This document shows positions 1 to 10,360 of a stretch of DNA of 64,000 nucleotides, piece after piece. Origin of the DNA: Yponomeuta sedellus (Eukaryota > Arthropoda > Insecta > Lepidoptera > Yponomeutidae); contig OW203731.1 in the NCBI GenBank assembly GCA_934045075.1, positions 16,941,570 through 17,005,569 on the forward strand, in the 5' to 3' direction. The notes beneath the pieces were generated by a model that searched no databases, had not been told where the DNA came from, and saw only the letters and a list, made by a program, of their open reading frames with translations. Made by a program: the position numbers and the translations under genes. The first letter of the stretch is position 1; every line of letters begins with the position of its first letter.

Positions 1-944
1 CAAGGTCTTTTGTTTTCCTCTGTCTGAAACGTACGATAAGCGAGCGCGGACGACCAACTATTGGTCGGAATGGCTGTACACGGTGTGCAAATTCGATGTC
101 GTTAGTAGCGAGTGCTACACCAATAATTTTTGCAATTTTTTGTACTAATCCTTCGATGGATTCACCTTCCGACTCGGGGACCCCACTAAGCCTGAGGTTT
201 TGTAGACGCGCCCACTGTTGCTGTTGATGACTTTCACGTTCGAGCGTAGCAAGACGCAATTCCATGCCTTTGCATTGGCTAAGCAAGTTTTTGTTCTCCG
301 ACAAAACAGCCTTGACTTCAGAGTCGCTTTTGTTTAGTGACGCCCTCAACTTTTCATTTTCACCTCTCACCTCAGTTAAACTAGATTGCAACTCAGCCAT
401 CCGGACTTTAAAGGATTTTAGTTCGGCGCTTATTACTTCACGTACTACTATTGGTAGTTCTTCTTTTATAATGCGAAGGATATCAGCTCGGAGTTGTGAA
501 GAATAACATGAACTCACTGGTATCTCAGTAAGGGAGGGCTGTGTGTCGCTAGATGTTACAGTTGTAGGCCTCCGGTGCGTGATGTTAGGTTCATCCACTG
601 CGCTAGGTTTTGCAGGAGTGTTACTATTGTCCCCTCTGGGCTGTTTGGACTTACATTGAGGACATTTCCAAGCTACCTGATTTTTAAAATTATGTTCCGT
701 TAGACCAACACATAACTAGTGGACACATAAGCACTTCTTTACTCAGCACTACGTGGTCAGTACAGGCATTACAGGAACTTGCCCTGCAAGCAGGACAGAG
801 CCAAGTGCTTCGCTGTTTCTTCAGTTCTTCGCCAGTACCCATACCTGCACATTTACTGTGCAAAACGTAAACACAAGATTTTCGAGTGCACTGTAGTTTT
901 TCCTTGTCAGCCACAGGCAAGGTGCATATCATGTATTTACTCAT
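1..944 (-). pseudogene. ORF1 of a PHD-finger non-LTR retrotransposon (partial, frameshifted)
   Basis: This is the nucleic-acid-binding first ORF of a CR1-superclade LINE, read leftward and cut by the window edge. The first ~80 codons (944 to ~700) have paired Cys, a His-x2-Cys and a WLCPAC motif, as in the PHD-like finger of CR1-type ORF1 proteins. A frameshift near 700 moves the frame. The second frame gives another W-x-CPQC end, then a Ser/Pro-rich linker, a long charged coiled-coil stretch (about 500-220) and a basic C-terminal region that is open to base 1. The 5' UTR probably lies at ~945-1140. The protein differs from the ORF1 at 5042-6007, so this is a separate family. Clade assignment is by family knowledge. 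The frameshift makes it non-functional unless it is a sequencing error. Confidence 0.7.
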
Positions 945-1536
945 ACTTATTCCGTTAGCTTCAAACTTCTCACTAAAATAACGACACTTTTACTATTGAA
1001 GTTGCACTTCACAATGTGGTTTGTTTTGTAGTTTAAAAATAACACGTAAAGTAGACCTATAATGGTGTAAGAATAAGATGATATTCACACAACAAACAAA
1101 TACTGTTATTAATTTTAAATATTAAAAAATTCTGTTACGATATAAAAGATAAATTTAGAAGGGCATTGTATCTCCGCACCCACAAACAGGTAGCTGACTC
1201 AGAATTTGCTGCAGGCTGGGCCTGCAACACTGATTTTCAGTCAGCACCTATTCTTCAATTTATACATACATTAAGTATAGAATATACCTTCATACACATC
1301 TTACATAAAAAAATATATTTATGAAACAACGTCAATAGAATAGAATATGCTGTGAAATATACTAAATATAGAATATCTAAGTAACAATGCACATAATATG
1401 ATAATAACATGTAGCATTAAATAATTATAAGCAAAGAAATAACAAATAAGTACATAATGGAATTATTAAAACAGCTTAATGTAATTAAAGTTAACATAAC
1501 ATAAAGAAAAAAAAACTATATATATATATATATATA

Positions 1537-1819
<283 letters not shown>

Positions 1820-3259
1820 TTAAATGTATTCCTGCTAGTCACACTGCGGAGAGGGGAAGGGAGATAATTCCAACACTTAGACGCCGCAAACCTAAAACTT
1901 CCTCGAAACGCTGCGGTCCGGAACGCCGGCATAACAGCCCTCGCCCTATACCTTTGATCGCGTCCTGAGTCCTGACCAATTGAGTTTATCGTAAAGGTAG
2001 GCGGGGGCTTTCCACCGGACGACACCGAACAGCAACGTTGCAAAGTGCAGTTGCCTACGCGCCTGCATGTTTAAGAGGTTTGCTTCGTCCAAGTATGGAC
2101 TGACATGGGATCGAGGAGGGATACGGAAACAGAAACGAGCGCAAGCGTTCTGAACTCGTTGTATCAACCTCTGTGTACGACCAAGAATGCAACCACCATA
2201 GACAACGTCACAGTAGTTCAACCTTGATAATATGAGCGATTCACATAGGTGGATACGCAAATCCACACTAAGGTAATCGCGCACATTATAAAGTACTTTG
2301 AGGCGATAGAAGCAGTTGCTCACCACTCCAGCGATATGTTTCTCGAAGCGTAGCTCACCATCCATCAGAACGCCCAGGTTTTTAGCCTCTACCACCCGTT
2401 CTACGTGTTTGCCCCTGATGGCTACATTCTCGGTAGTCAGAATTTCCAGTGTACTACGAATTTGACATAGTACCAAGTACCATGTACTTGGACTTGCTTG
2501 GGTTAAGCACCAGACAGCTCCTGTCTGACCAGCTCGCAATCCGTTCAAGCTAGTCATTGATACAGCGTACACACTCCGCCGCACCGTTAGGAGTGACGGT
2601 GGCATACAGCTGCACATCGTCGGCGTAGAGATGATAGCTACTACTCTTCACATTGTTGACGATGTCTGCACTATACAATGCAAAGAGCAGGGGCCCCAGG
2701 ATTGATCCCAGCGGCACTCCCCGAGTCATTGGACTAGAGGATGACAGCAGAATCGTCCCGTTCATCCCACGCAACCCAACGACTTGCGACCGACCCGACA
2801 AGTAACTGTCAAACCACCGAGCCGTCGCATTGTCAAACCCGTAGTACGACATCTTAGATAATAGTAGGGGGATGCTCAAGCAATCGAAAGCTCTTGAGAA
2901 ATCAAGCAGGACTAACAATGTGCTTTTGCCGGTATCCCGCGCTTGCAGGATATTGTCGACAACATCGAGCAAGGCGGTAGCAGTGGAACGGCCCTTGCGA
3001 AAGCCCGATTGCCGTTCCGGCAAAATGCCGTATTTCTCAAGATATTCCGACAGCTGTTCGCAAACCACCCTCTCTATTATCTTCGATGTGCAAGGAAGGA
3101 TACTGACTGGGCGGAGCTGTGAAATGTGGGAAGGGTTGGGTTTTTTGGGTAATGGCGTGACCTTAGCCATCTTCCACTGTGTCGGAAAAGTCATTGTGTT
3201 TAGGCTCCTGTTGACAATTGAAGTCAGAACGTCCAGAGTTGTCGGCATAGTCATAACTA

Positions 3260-4662
3260 TCATGTCAATGTCAATACCATACCCTTGGCGTTAATTCGTA
3301 TAGTCATAACAATTTTTGCGATTTTGTCGGTAGTTACATTGCTGAGGTTGAATGTCTTGTCTGTGTGTCGTCCAAATTCAAAGAAAGTCAAGTCAGAAAT
3401 ATTCAATTTGGAATTGCCAGGTATGTCCAGGAAATGGTCGGTCATTTTGTCAGGGTCATTGAAGTGCAACGGCAACTCCACACTGCGTTGGTCTGGAACA
3501 ACGTGACGCTTCAAGTTCTTCCACAGAGTCTTAGAGTCAATAGTTTTGTCATTAATGTGATATTCAAAGAAGGCCCTTTTTTGTGGTGGATCGCTTCGAT
3601 AACCATGTGCTTTAACTGTTTGTAGTACTGCTTATGTGCTTCGTCCTTTGTCTGTTTGTATCGGTCATGGGCGTCATTACGTAGTCGCATCATAAGCAGT
3701 ACATTGCTGGTGAGCCACGGTTTCGGACCCTCTCTGACCATCACTGTCTTCTCAGGTGCGTGTTTGTCATAAAGTCTTAGTAAGTGGTCATTGAACCAAC
3801 TCAGCATATCGTCAACGTTGTCAAGAATTAAAATCTGTGACCAGTCTATCGCGGTCAGGTCTTTATTAAACTCAACCAAGTCCATGTCTTTTAAAGGTCG
3901 GCAAGTGATTCGTCGGGGGATGGGCTTCTGTCGTTTCACGTCGATTTCAACAGAAAAAAGAGAATGTCGTCCTAAATCGGGTATGTGTCTAATGTCTGTT
4001 TTAAGTACTTGAGAGTCGGTGCATATTAAGTCAATTGTAGTCTGCCTGTGATCTGTAAAGTGCGTCGGTTGGTCAATAATTTGTTTAAGATTAACAGTCA
4101 ATAAAAACTCGTCGAGTGATCTGTAGTTTGTGTCGCGTTTGTCAGTATAATTTACGTTAAAATCCCCTAATAAAACAAGTCGATCGTAGTTAGTAAAAGA
4201 AGTCACCGATTCAGTTATTGCGTCAAATAAGGTATCCGCGTCATGCCATGGTGGGCGATAAGCGGCACCAATAATTAGTCTAGTCTTGTTTATAGTCAGT
4301 TGTAGCCACATCTGCTCGACAGTGTCCGCGGGAGGGTGCGGGGCGACGCGCGCCGCCAACCCATTGCGCAGATAGAACCCCACACCGCCGCCGCGTGCGC
4401 GGACGCGGATCGGCCGCGGCGTGTGGCCCAGTCTGAAGCCGGGCACGGCGGGAGCGCGTCCTTCCTCACCCTCCCGCAGCCACATCTCATTGATGGCAAC
4501 TACGTCAGGGCCTAGCGTCAGTACAGCAGAGATGAACTCGTCATGTCCAGTACCCAAGGAACCTGCATTAAATAATCCAACCGTGAAACGTTTAGAGAGA
4601 AGCGCGAATTGAAAAAGGAAATTCCTGCATGTATACCAATGTAAGTACATAAAATAATACAT
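3260..4662 (-). pseudogene. CR1-like ORF2, endonuclease half
   Basis: The frame 4662-3511 encodes an apurinic-type (EEP) endonuclease. It shows NAGSLGTGHDE near the start, the NEMWL block, a GAAYRPPWHD segment and the GDFNVNYTD catalytic block, then LICTDSQVL and H-S near the end, in the family order. The domain would nick target DNA during target-primed reverse transcription. A frameshift near 3590 moves the linker into the frame 3514-3260. The most upstream methionines lie in an implausible N-terminal extension, so the true start is probably near LLSKRFTVGLFNAG. Another shift near 3262 leads into the reverse transcriptase. Confidence 0.75.
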
Positions 4663-5041
4663 AAACTATTTCAATATATATACGTAGATATTGTATTATC
4701 AATATAAAAGTAATATACTTATAAAATAAAATATTTTATAAATATACTCTTTGTTATAATAATGATTACATACAATATTTGCTATAGTGTTTTTTATACA
4801 TATACTTCTTATTTTGTTACAGATGAATGAATACCAATGTGATGAGCTGAAAGTCAACGACCCGTCGATAACTGCGGGGACACTCTGCGCAAAAAGGAGG
4901 AAATATACACTAACAAATAAGAAGAAGATAACCAAAAGGTAATATAAAGTAAGACAATACACGATCACAACATACAAAAATATGTTTTGTTAAATCTACA
5001 ATTAAAACTACTAATTAACTTCGACAGATTCTCCATAAAAC

Positions 5042-6007
5042 TCAAACCGCAGGCGCGGGAAAAACACGGCCTAAGTCCGCCTCGGACCGGATTCTGTGAA
5101 GCGGCGCTCCGTCGGCTTGACGCACCAGCACCCTCCCGTCCCGCGTCCAGACGTGCTTCCAGCCCTGTTCCCGGGCACGCTCGCGGGCCTTGCCGAACAG
5201 GTGCCGGTTCAGGCGAGTGAGCCGCTCGTTCAGGTAGAACCTGCGCGGCTCCCCGGCGAGGCCCAGATCGGCAGTGGTGACGCCGCGGCGGACCCGCGCC
5301 GCCCGGAGCAGATCGTCGCGCGTCGCTCGCCGCGCGGGCCGCACCACAAGAAGCCGCGGCCGCTCGCCGTCGCGCTGCGCGCCCATCCGCACCGCGCTCA
5401 CCACGTCGCGCTCGTCTAGCGGCACGCCTAGCTTCACCCCGATGGTGGTCATAAAGTGCATGACCCTCTCGCCCGGCTCCTCCAGCAACTTCGCCACCTG
5501 CACGTCGATCGCCCACCGCTCCTGGTCGCGGTCGTGAAGCTGACCCTGCAGATCCGCGATGGCGTCTTCCACCACCTTAGTGCCCACCGCTACCGTCTGC
5601 TCCGTCAGTTTCTTCTCCACTGCCTCCAGCCGCTTCTCCACGGACGTGACTCGCCCGTTGAAGGCCGCCATGGTGGTGTTTAGCTGAGAGAACTCGCACC
5701 TGAAGTCCCGAAGCTCAGTTCTTATGAGTGATAACTCCTCCCTGAAGAGCTGGAACTGGACACCTAGATCCACGGCAGGGGCACCGTCGGCAGGGGGCTG
5801 GTCGACGATCACCGCCGGCGGGGTGGCCGCTCCCGGCTGCGGCTTCTTCGGCCGCTTGCACTCGGGACACAGCCAGTCCTTCGGCGTCAAAGCGCCCGCG
5901 GCGGCCGGAAGGCCCGCACAGGCGCGATGGTATTGCGCCTCACACTTGCAGCACGATATTGTGCCGTCACTGCGCATGTATTTACCACAAATCAGGCACT
6001 TTACCAT
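5042..6007 (-). CDS. CR1-like ORF1 protein with N-terminal PHD finger (321 aa)
   Basis: This open frame of 321 codons is the first ORF of the CR1-like element and needs no frameshift. Residues 4-50 hold a PHD/zinc-finger Cys-His pattern (CLIC, CCKC, H-x2-C, WLCPEC). A Pro/Ala-rich linker and a coiled coil follow (about residues 80-160, with FNGRVTSVEKRLEAVEKK). The C-terminal half is Arg-rich with an RRM-like or LINE-ORF1 C-terminal character (LLVVRPARRATRDDL). Such proteins are thought to bind the element RNA as a chaperone in the ribonucleoprotein particle. The DNA here is strongly GC-rich compared with the AT-rich surroundings. It is a transposon protein, not a host gene. Confidence 0.75.
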   Translation of the reverse strand: MVKCLICGKYMRSDGTISCCKCEAQYHRACAGLPAAAGALTPKDWLCPECKRPKKPQPGAATPPAVIVDQPPADGAPAVDLGVQFQLFREELSLIRTELRDFRCEFSQLNTTMAAFNGRVTSVEKRLEAVEKKLTEQTVAVGTKVVEDAIADLQGQLHDRDQERWAIDVQVAKLLEEPGERVMHFMTTIGVKLGVPLDERDVVSAVRMGAQRDGERPRLLVVRPARRATRDDLLRAARVRRGVTTADLGLAGEPRRFYLNERLTRLNRHLFGKARERAREQGWKHVWTRDGRVLVRQADGAPLHRIRSEADLGRVFPAPAV

Positions 6008-6060
6008 GTTTGTTGTTGGTTTTTAATAAAACTGCGGGTAGATTGATCTGTCCGATGTTA

Positions 6061-6105
6061 TGTGGCTTCAATTGAGTTCAATAATTGAACTCAATTGAAG
6101 CCACA
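6061..6105. repeat. Perfect palindrome, 22-bp arms
   Basis: Arms 6061-6082 and 6084-6105 are exact reverse complements around a single A. The palindrome lies just outside the 5' end of the CR1-like element and before the DIRS remnant. It could mark a junction event or a lost mobile element; the sequence does not decide. Confidence 0.9.
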
Positions 6106-6599
6106 TTTGAAATAATTATTATTTCAATATCCAAGTAGATTTTTAAAAGATAACAATTACACTGTATCTGCTATGTTCACTCTACACATTAACAGCACTT
6201 TTATAAATAAATTTACTGGTTCTGAATTTTTAAAGCGATATTACACGGGGCAATATTGTGCGTTTCGTAAGGTAGGTACTCAAAAAAAATTACACCAGGG
6301 TAAGGCGTTTCCAGAGAGGGTGTCTGGTTCTGAAAGGAGATATTAATAAGTTAGATTCCGGTTTGTGATAAACTGGTTCTTGACGAGACAGTTTCGAAAA
6401 AATCGAGTATCACGGTTGACTTGGCCAAAAAGGAACGACCATTATACCAGTTGCCTTGTCGTTTATAATTTTCCTTAAACATTTTAATATTAATGAAAAT
6501 GGAGGAAAAGCATAAAAGAAATGAGTTTCCCAGCCTATGGTAAATGCGCATCAGGATCTCGTTTCCATGAAATGTATAGAGGATACTTCGCGTTAATTT

Positions 6600-7045
6600 T
6601 TATTGCAAACAGGTCAATCTGCGGACAGCCGAAAGTTTGAACGATCCTGTTAAAAGCTGAAGAAGATAGACTCCACTCAGTGTCGATGTTAGTTCGTCTA
6701 GATTCCTCATCAGTTTCACAGTTGTCCTTAGATTAAATGAATGATGCGAACACGTATAGCCTTTCTTCGCACCAATGCCAGATTTCACGTGTAATTTTAT
6801 ATGTATATACTGAACTCCGCCATATCTATTGATATATGATATTGCTGTAGTATTATCAATACGTAGAAGTATAGCACAGTTTGTCAATTGACTGGCAAAA
6901 CATTTGAGGCCATTAAAGGCAGCTATAAGTTCCAGGTGGTTTATGTGGTAGCTCATCTCCGGCTGACTCCAGAAACCACCTGTTCTCTCGCCTTTACATG
7001 AAAGGCCCCACCCTGAGAGAGAAGCGTCTGAAAAAATTTCTAAAA
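6600..7045 (-). pseudogene. DIRS RNase H domain
   Basis: Minus-strand translation gives EIFSDASLSGWGLSCKGERT in one frame and then continues in the frame 6956-6600 with HINHLELIAAFNGLKCF and LRIDNTTAISYINRYGG. These are the D, E and D blocks of a DIRS-type RNase H. The frame is shifted relative to the RT and decays after ~6700. Downstream (about 6540-6275) a further degraded stretch with FYAFPPFS and VVPFWPSQP, interrupted by a stop, is the usual continuation in DIRS elements. Confidence 0.8.
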
Positions 7046-7083
7046 CAAAACGCCCATCTCAAAGGTTTTTTGTATTCATTATG

Positions 7084-8223
7084 TTATTTGCCCACCAATA
7101 AAAATCTGACTGAAGGTAACGTCATGACTTGATCGTAGTCATCCTTAGCTTCTCGTAAAGCAAGAAACTTTTCCCGCTCGAACTGTTTTGTGTAACCCCA
7201 CCCATACGCAACCGCTGGGCAAGCGGAACAGAGCAAGCCTAAAAATTTTGCAAATTCTCTAATTGATAAGCATTTACATTTAGAAATTCTTTCTACGCAT
7301 CCAAGAATTATATCCCTTTTTTGAAGTGGAAATTTCAGGCACATATATTGTGAATCCAATTCAAATCCTAGGAATCTTTGTAACTGATAAGGAATTAGTT
7401 TGCTTTCTGTATAATTTACTGTAAAACCAAGCAATTCCAACTGGTTTATAGTTTCTGTCAAACAGGAAGTGCACTCATTATATGTATTACCAAAGCAGAT
7501 AATGTCGTCTAAGATTATAGCTAAAATTTGTCCTTTGCTTCGTATTGAAGCAATAACCCGTTTCATCAGTTTTGTAAACACCAACGGCGCTATTGATAAA
7601 CCAAAGGGAAGGCACTGAAATTCAAAAGTTTCACCTTGAAATTTAAATCTCAAGAATTTTTTACTTTTGCTATGGATGGGAACTAAAAAATAGTCCTCCT
7701 TTAAGTCAATAGTTACCATGAAACAGTTTCGAGTCATTAACTTAGTGACTGTACGTGTATCTTCCATCTTAAAATGTTGTGGAGTGATAAACTTGTTTAA
7801 GTTTTTTAAATTAAGTATAAACCGAAGTGTGCCATCACTTTTAGGTAAAAGAAAAATTCTTGACAAAAATTGGCCAGGTATATCGTTACATTTCAGTATA
7901 GCTCCAGAAGCCTGTAGTTTTGAAATTAAAATTTTTAGATTTTCTATCTCCAGGTCACTGAAAATATCATTTTCAGAAAAGTCGTATTGCAATACAACGT
8001 CAGTGAATGGTATTTCAAAGCCTTTGACATAATTTAAAACGACGGGATCATCTGTAAGGGTATGCCAATTACTGAAAAAATAACGTAAACTCTCCGCATG
8101 GGGTATTACTTCGATTACAGTTTCTGTTGCTTCGCACTCACCTTGGGTGCGGCTGGCGCTCGATCCGGCGCGCTGGCAGTGGGCGCCGGTTCTGCCGCGG
8201 CTGGTAGCGGCTCCTCTGCCCAC
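7084..8223 (-). pseudogene. DIRS reverse transcriptase
   Basis: The open frame covers the RT domain of the DIRS element. Visible are SRIFLLPKSDGTLRFI (fingers), DLKEDYFLVPIHS, LPFGLSIAPLVFTKLMK, and the active site as AIILDDIICFGNT. DIRS enzymes normally have YLDD; here the tyrosine position is isoleucine, which points to relaxed selection. After the active site come LGFELDSQYMCLKFP and IREFAKFLGLL, as in the family. The first ~35 residues (Arg/Ala/Gly-rich) overlap the end of gag in another frame and are probably not translated. The enzyme would synthesise the element cDNA. The RNase H continues in a different frame. Confidence 0.85.
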
Positions 8224-9495
8224 CCGCCCTGTATGTCCGCTGTCCTAGCGTGTGGGGTGGGCCATACCAGTTTCTCTGTTGAGGGTGTTTCCGAGAAAAA
8301 GTTGCTTTAATTTTATCCCCGAGATTGTCACCGAATAAATAGGTAGCTGTCCCTCTTGACATCCGTTATAGCATTTGGGAAGTTTTTTTCTAGCGAGGCT
8401 GAAATCAGCTTCCTTCTACTCATAGTATTATCATGGTGCAGATCTAGAAATACCTGACTGATGTCAGACAGCTTCTTCAAGGTCTCCATTTTATCCAAGT
8501 CTCCTTTTATAATATCCGCAGCTAAGCTGGTCAAGACTGCAATTCCCAAGCCGAGATGGTTTTAGGCTTTTTCGAGTAGTTTGTCTCGGTTTTTAATTGC
8601 ATCACTTAGGACAGGCTTCATTTTTGGATTTAATAGAGGCGCCTTCACCAAACAAAAATTTTCTAGTACCAGGGTCTTCCTGGTAATTTCTTGCCTTTGT
8701 TCCTTAGTCAAGCCGTCCACAAGCACACGACCCCAACGTTTAGCTATCTCGTCTGGAATTTTTGGCCCGAACCCCTCATCTTTTCCTTCTGGATCACCGA
8801 GGGCTTGCAAGATATCCTCTGGTAGGGGAGGAAGCACCTCCGCAGTCTTAGGGTCTGACACCGACTGAGCACTTGAAGTAGGCTGTACATTATCTGGAGC
8901 TGCCGCCTTAGCTATTCTTGACTTCATGCCTGAGCATGGGCCCGTAGAATCTGATTGGCAACCTTCGCGATCGCTTGGGGCGCGTCCACTCAAGAGGTCG
9001 GGCGACCTTGACCTCGAGTCATCGCACGGCCGCTCATAGTCGCAGTATGAAAGAGCACCGCAGTTGGTCTGTGTGCAGTTATCTGCACTTGCAGTTTTGA
9101 CATTTTAAAGTCATTGGGCGTAATCACGTTACGACACGAGACTGGTATAGTTATCAGCCGTGAGCACGTCACGGAGAATAACGAGCTAGTGGTAGGTATA
9201 CTCCCCAAGGGATTAAGTAACCATGAATTAGCCGTCTCAAGTAGAATAGTTGGTATGTAGGTACTTGGAATCTAAGCTGAAAAAACATTCAGAGAAAAAA
9301 AAGTCCTAACATAGTTCTAAATTGGTTAAACCAGAACAATGCCAGCATTAAACCAGCAATGTAAATTACCTACGCAAAAAATGTAAACAAAGACATACCG
9401 CTTGAATCCGAAGAGTAACGCAGCTTTCTTTCTAACCTTCTAATCTTCCTCCATATGTACGAGTTTTTATCTTTATGATGTTTACGTTTCCCCAT
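8138..9495 (-). pseudogene. DIRS gag-like ORF1, broken, possibly spliced
   Basis: The main frame 8993-8562 holds the conserved DIRS gag core (PPLPEDILQALGDPEG, GPKIPDEIAKRWGRVL, NFCLVKAPLLNPKMKP). An in-frame TAA at ~8560 is followed by the same frame to 8328. A shift near 8350 leads to the end of gag (YLFGDNLGDKIKATFSRK and an Arg-rich tail). Upstream, a separate 32-codon ATG frame (9495-9399) encodes a basic leader beginning MGKRKHHKDKNSYIWRK and ends at a GTATGT donor. A CAG acceptor before 9082 would join it in phase with an SR-rich stretch leading into the core. The intron (9083-9398) is my inference. Gag would package the element RNA. Confidence 0.65.
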
Positions 9496-9499
9496 AAGT

Positions 9500-10145
9500 A
9501 ACAGCACACTTCCTATTAGATATAGGATGCAAAACACTTTTCGGAAAACTTTAAAACCAAATAATATAACTGAAGAACAAACAAGTCTAACCGGCGATGC
9601 TTGTACAAAAAGAACGAATGAAACGTTGAAGCTAGCGCTCGGGTGGCAGCTATTGGTACTGATTGATTTGATTTTTAAACTGCTTTATTAACATAAATAA
9701 TTAATTACTACAACCCAGCGTTACTTAATTCTAGGAAGAGGTATCTTATCTTAGATTTCGTTTTCAGGCAAAAAACTAGTGCCTTTTAAAACTTTTAACA
9801 TAAAATCAAATAACAAACATGTTTCATCTGTCGCAAGTACTTATATAAAGGTAAAAGTATGTATACTTTGTTAAGGTAGTATACATTTAGTAACGTAATT
9901 ACTCACATACAGGACTAAACACGCAGGGACGTTACAAACAAAATCAACTGGCACATTTATAATCACAGGACACAATTAATGACAACAAGCTATTGGTACT
10001 AATGACACTGGACCAAGCTACTATTTATTTGAATTTTAATATCTCTAAATAATTGTGCGATGCCTAGTACAGATGCCTTGTACTTATGGTTATATGGAGT
10101 TTATCCGTTTTATCCCTTGATGTACCCTACACTTTTTATCCTGGG
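9500..10145. other. Non-coding stretch, nothing recognised
   Basis: AT-rich sequence between the DIRS remnant and the 3' end of the Kiri-like LINE. The phrase AGCTATTGGTACT occurs twice (near 9650 and 9988). This might be a trace of DIRS terminal repeats, but I cannot show it. No coding signal is seen. Confidence 0.5.
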
Positions 10146-10182
10146 AATGAAATGAAATGAAATGAAATGAAATGAAATGAAA
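10146..10182. repeat. (GAAAT)n tail of the Kiri-like LINE
   Basis: About seven copies of a pentanucleotide at the 3' end of the minus-strand LINE. Related elements end in similar pentamers (44,665-44,700; 39,105-39,117) or in an expanded variant (45,433-45,822). Confidence 0.85.
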
Positions 10183-10360
10183 AGGTTTTATTCAAAGTAG
10201 CGCAGATACTGCGGCTTAATGAACGTTACAAGTTAAACTAGGTGTCCATTTCAAAATCTGGATCATTTTGGAGAAAAAATGGACAAAAAAACTCCAAACT
10301 TAGTCTTTTCAAATTCCTTAATTAACAGAATTTACACAGATACTACAAAACTCGTGAATT

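Larger units (their letters stand above)
6275..9495 (-). mobile_element. DIRS-order retrotransposon remnant
   Basis: Reading leftward, the remnant has a gag-like ORF (9495 to ~8140), a reverse transcriptase (8223-7084), an RNase H (about 7045-6600) and a degraded segment typical of DIRS/PAT elements after RNase H (about 6540-6275). Order and motifs (LPKSDGTLRFILNLKNLN; FSDAS...GW; FYAFPPFS; VVPFWPSQP) are characteristic of DIRS. No tyrosine recombinase or split direct repeats could be found. That part would lie left of 6275, where the CR1-like element begins, so it was probably lost or displaced. Confidence 0.85.

Noticed and set aside
4699..4977. Hydrophobic 92-codon minus frame between CR1-like ORF1 and ORF2
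   Set aside because: AT-rich spacer gives Phe/Leu/Tyr/Ile by composition; LINEs of this type have no gene here.
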